From positions 62,001 to 126,000 of the forward strand of contig JAXMGR010000007.1 in the NCBI GenBank assembly GCA_046352935.1: a DNA stretch of 64,000 nucleotides, read 5' to 3'. Source of the DNA: CAYWMY01 sp046352935. Lineage in GTDB: Bacteria; Pseudomonadota; Gammaproteobacteria; Steroidobacterales; Steroidobacteraceae. Positions 63,405-64,000 of this stretch are shown here, one piece after another (position 1 is the stretch's first letter; every line of letters begins with the position of its first letter). The notes below the pieces were generated by a model, which was not told the origin of the DNA, searched no databases, and saw only the letters and a program-made list of their open reading frames with translations. A program made the position numbers and the translations under genes.

Positions 63405-64000
63405 TATATGGACTCCCCTGCAAGAGGGAGAAGTAATCGAGGGTGAGGGCTGATCGGGAGACGCCTGCAGTCGTATATCCGGCATCTGTGGTGGGATTCT
63501 GGTCCCGTGCCGAGATGGAATCTGCGTTCGCGCGGCGCCAATCGCTACGGCGGCGGCTGAAGCCGCCGGAGTTGTTATCGGCGTGACGCGCGATGGGAGT
63601 ACCCGAGTTGGCCATGATGGGCGATTACTCTCGAGCAGCGTAGGTCAGGACATGTCGGTGCTCAGGCGGGCATGGGGAACGCCTGACGCGTGAGTTTCTT
63701 GGGAGCGGGTGCGGCGCCGTAGGGCGCGTGATCACGCGGCGTGGCGAAGCAGATGCGCGCGACTTCGGCGAATGCGCAGGTGGCTTTGTTGTGGTTGGCG
63801 CGCGATTGCACGGCAGGCGCCCATTGCCGCAGCGGATCGAGCGGCCGGCCGAGGCGTTGCGAGACGGTGGCGGCGCGGATCACCGCGCGGGCGCCGTGGG
63901 TAAGCAGCATGCGCAGATACCTGTCGCCGCGCTTGGAGATGCGGCCGAGATAGCGGTAGCTGCCCGAGGGTATTCCTTGGGCGTGAGGCCGAACCAGGAG
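63405..64000 (-). mobile_element. IS110/IS1111-type insertion sequence, second copy (runs off window)
   Basis: The first about 595 bp match the copy at 55981, starting at the same base after GTCTAACAACTCG and with the same sub-terminal repeat (63408-63420, one C fewer). The two copies differ by many small indels. The right end lies outside the window. Confidence 0.82.
63662..64000 (-). pseudogene. IS110-family transposase, C-terminal part (5' end outside window)
   Basis: It encodes the end of the transposase (APKKLTRQAFPMPA before the stop at 63662, preceded by SRANHNKATCA and ICFATPRDHAPYG) with changes of frame near 63775 and 63880. The N-terminal part is beyond base 64000, so whether the whole gene is intact elsewhere cannot be said, but this section is disturbed. 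Confidence 0.7.

Noticed and set aside
55478..64000. Reading the array as a classical transposon or genomic island with a resistance cargo
   Set aside because: Cores and attC sites define integron cassettes; no known antibiotic resistance gene is evident. The broken GNAT and VOC genes are not assignable to a drug.

Overview
The window is GC-rich (about 70% by eye), densely coded bacterial DNA. The gene set (NsrR with a quinol nitric oxide reductase, TonB receptor, Rrf2 and TetR regulators, archease/RtcB, chromosomal integron cassettes) suggests a gammaproteobacterium. A steroid- or aromatic-degrading lineage is possible, but I cannot name a genus. About 55 kb is continuous chromosomal sequence; the last 8.5 kb is a gene-cassette array of lower GC content invaded by insertion sequences.

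1-38 kb is dominated by stress, repair and energy-limitation genes. From the left: an M48 peptidase; a minus-strand operon ftsH-like / nicotinamidase / nicotinate phosphoribosyltransferase / CarS-like; a plus-strand operon phosphoribosyltransferase / archease / RtcB; nsrR and qNOR with a recognisable NsrR operator; a CBS protein; a GroEL paralogue; DUF2934; Hsp20 behind a convincing sigma-32 promoter; and PolX. At 17.4-24.8 kb a TonB receptor, two flavin oxidoreductases and a TetR regulator share an ACAAC-GTTGT operator motif and look like one uptake/catabolism regulon. From 24.7 to 37.9 kb lie universal stress proteins, a host-attachment family protein, a tight five-gene operon (AMP-forming acyl-CoA synthetase, 2-oxoacid dehydrogenase E1 alpha, E1 beta, E2, acyl carrier protein), a Lon-like protease, an EF-hand protein and a CPA2 antiporter. 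38-39.6 kb holds small genes of unknown role and an orphan HigA.

39.7-53.9 kb is a catabolic cluster on the plus strand: thiolase, five genes matching the size and family pattern of the acetone/acetophenone carboxylase family, two luciferase-like flavin oxidoreductases, an ATC-hydrolase-like protein, an NTF2-like protein, an acyl-CoA ligase and a split-barrel flavoprotein. The simplest reading is carboxylation of a ketone to a beta-keto acid, CoA activation and thiolysis, with the flavoenzymes acting on the precursor. DUF937 and AqpZ follow.

55.5-64 kb is an integron cassette array without a visible integrase. Core sites and attC sites are readable, and for five of six cassettes the 5' core (GTTRRRY) is the exact reverse complement of the R'' box of the cassette's own attC. 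An IS1111/IS110-type element sits inside one attC, and a second copy sits at the same position of another attC and runs off the window. Two tandem IS5-type elements sit in the TTAG of a core site. Several genes here carry frameshifts or stops, which may be real decay or consensus errors in repeats.

Limits: functions are assigned from protein motifs and context by eye; no database search or structure calculation was run.
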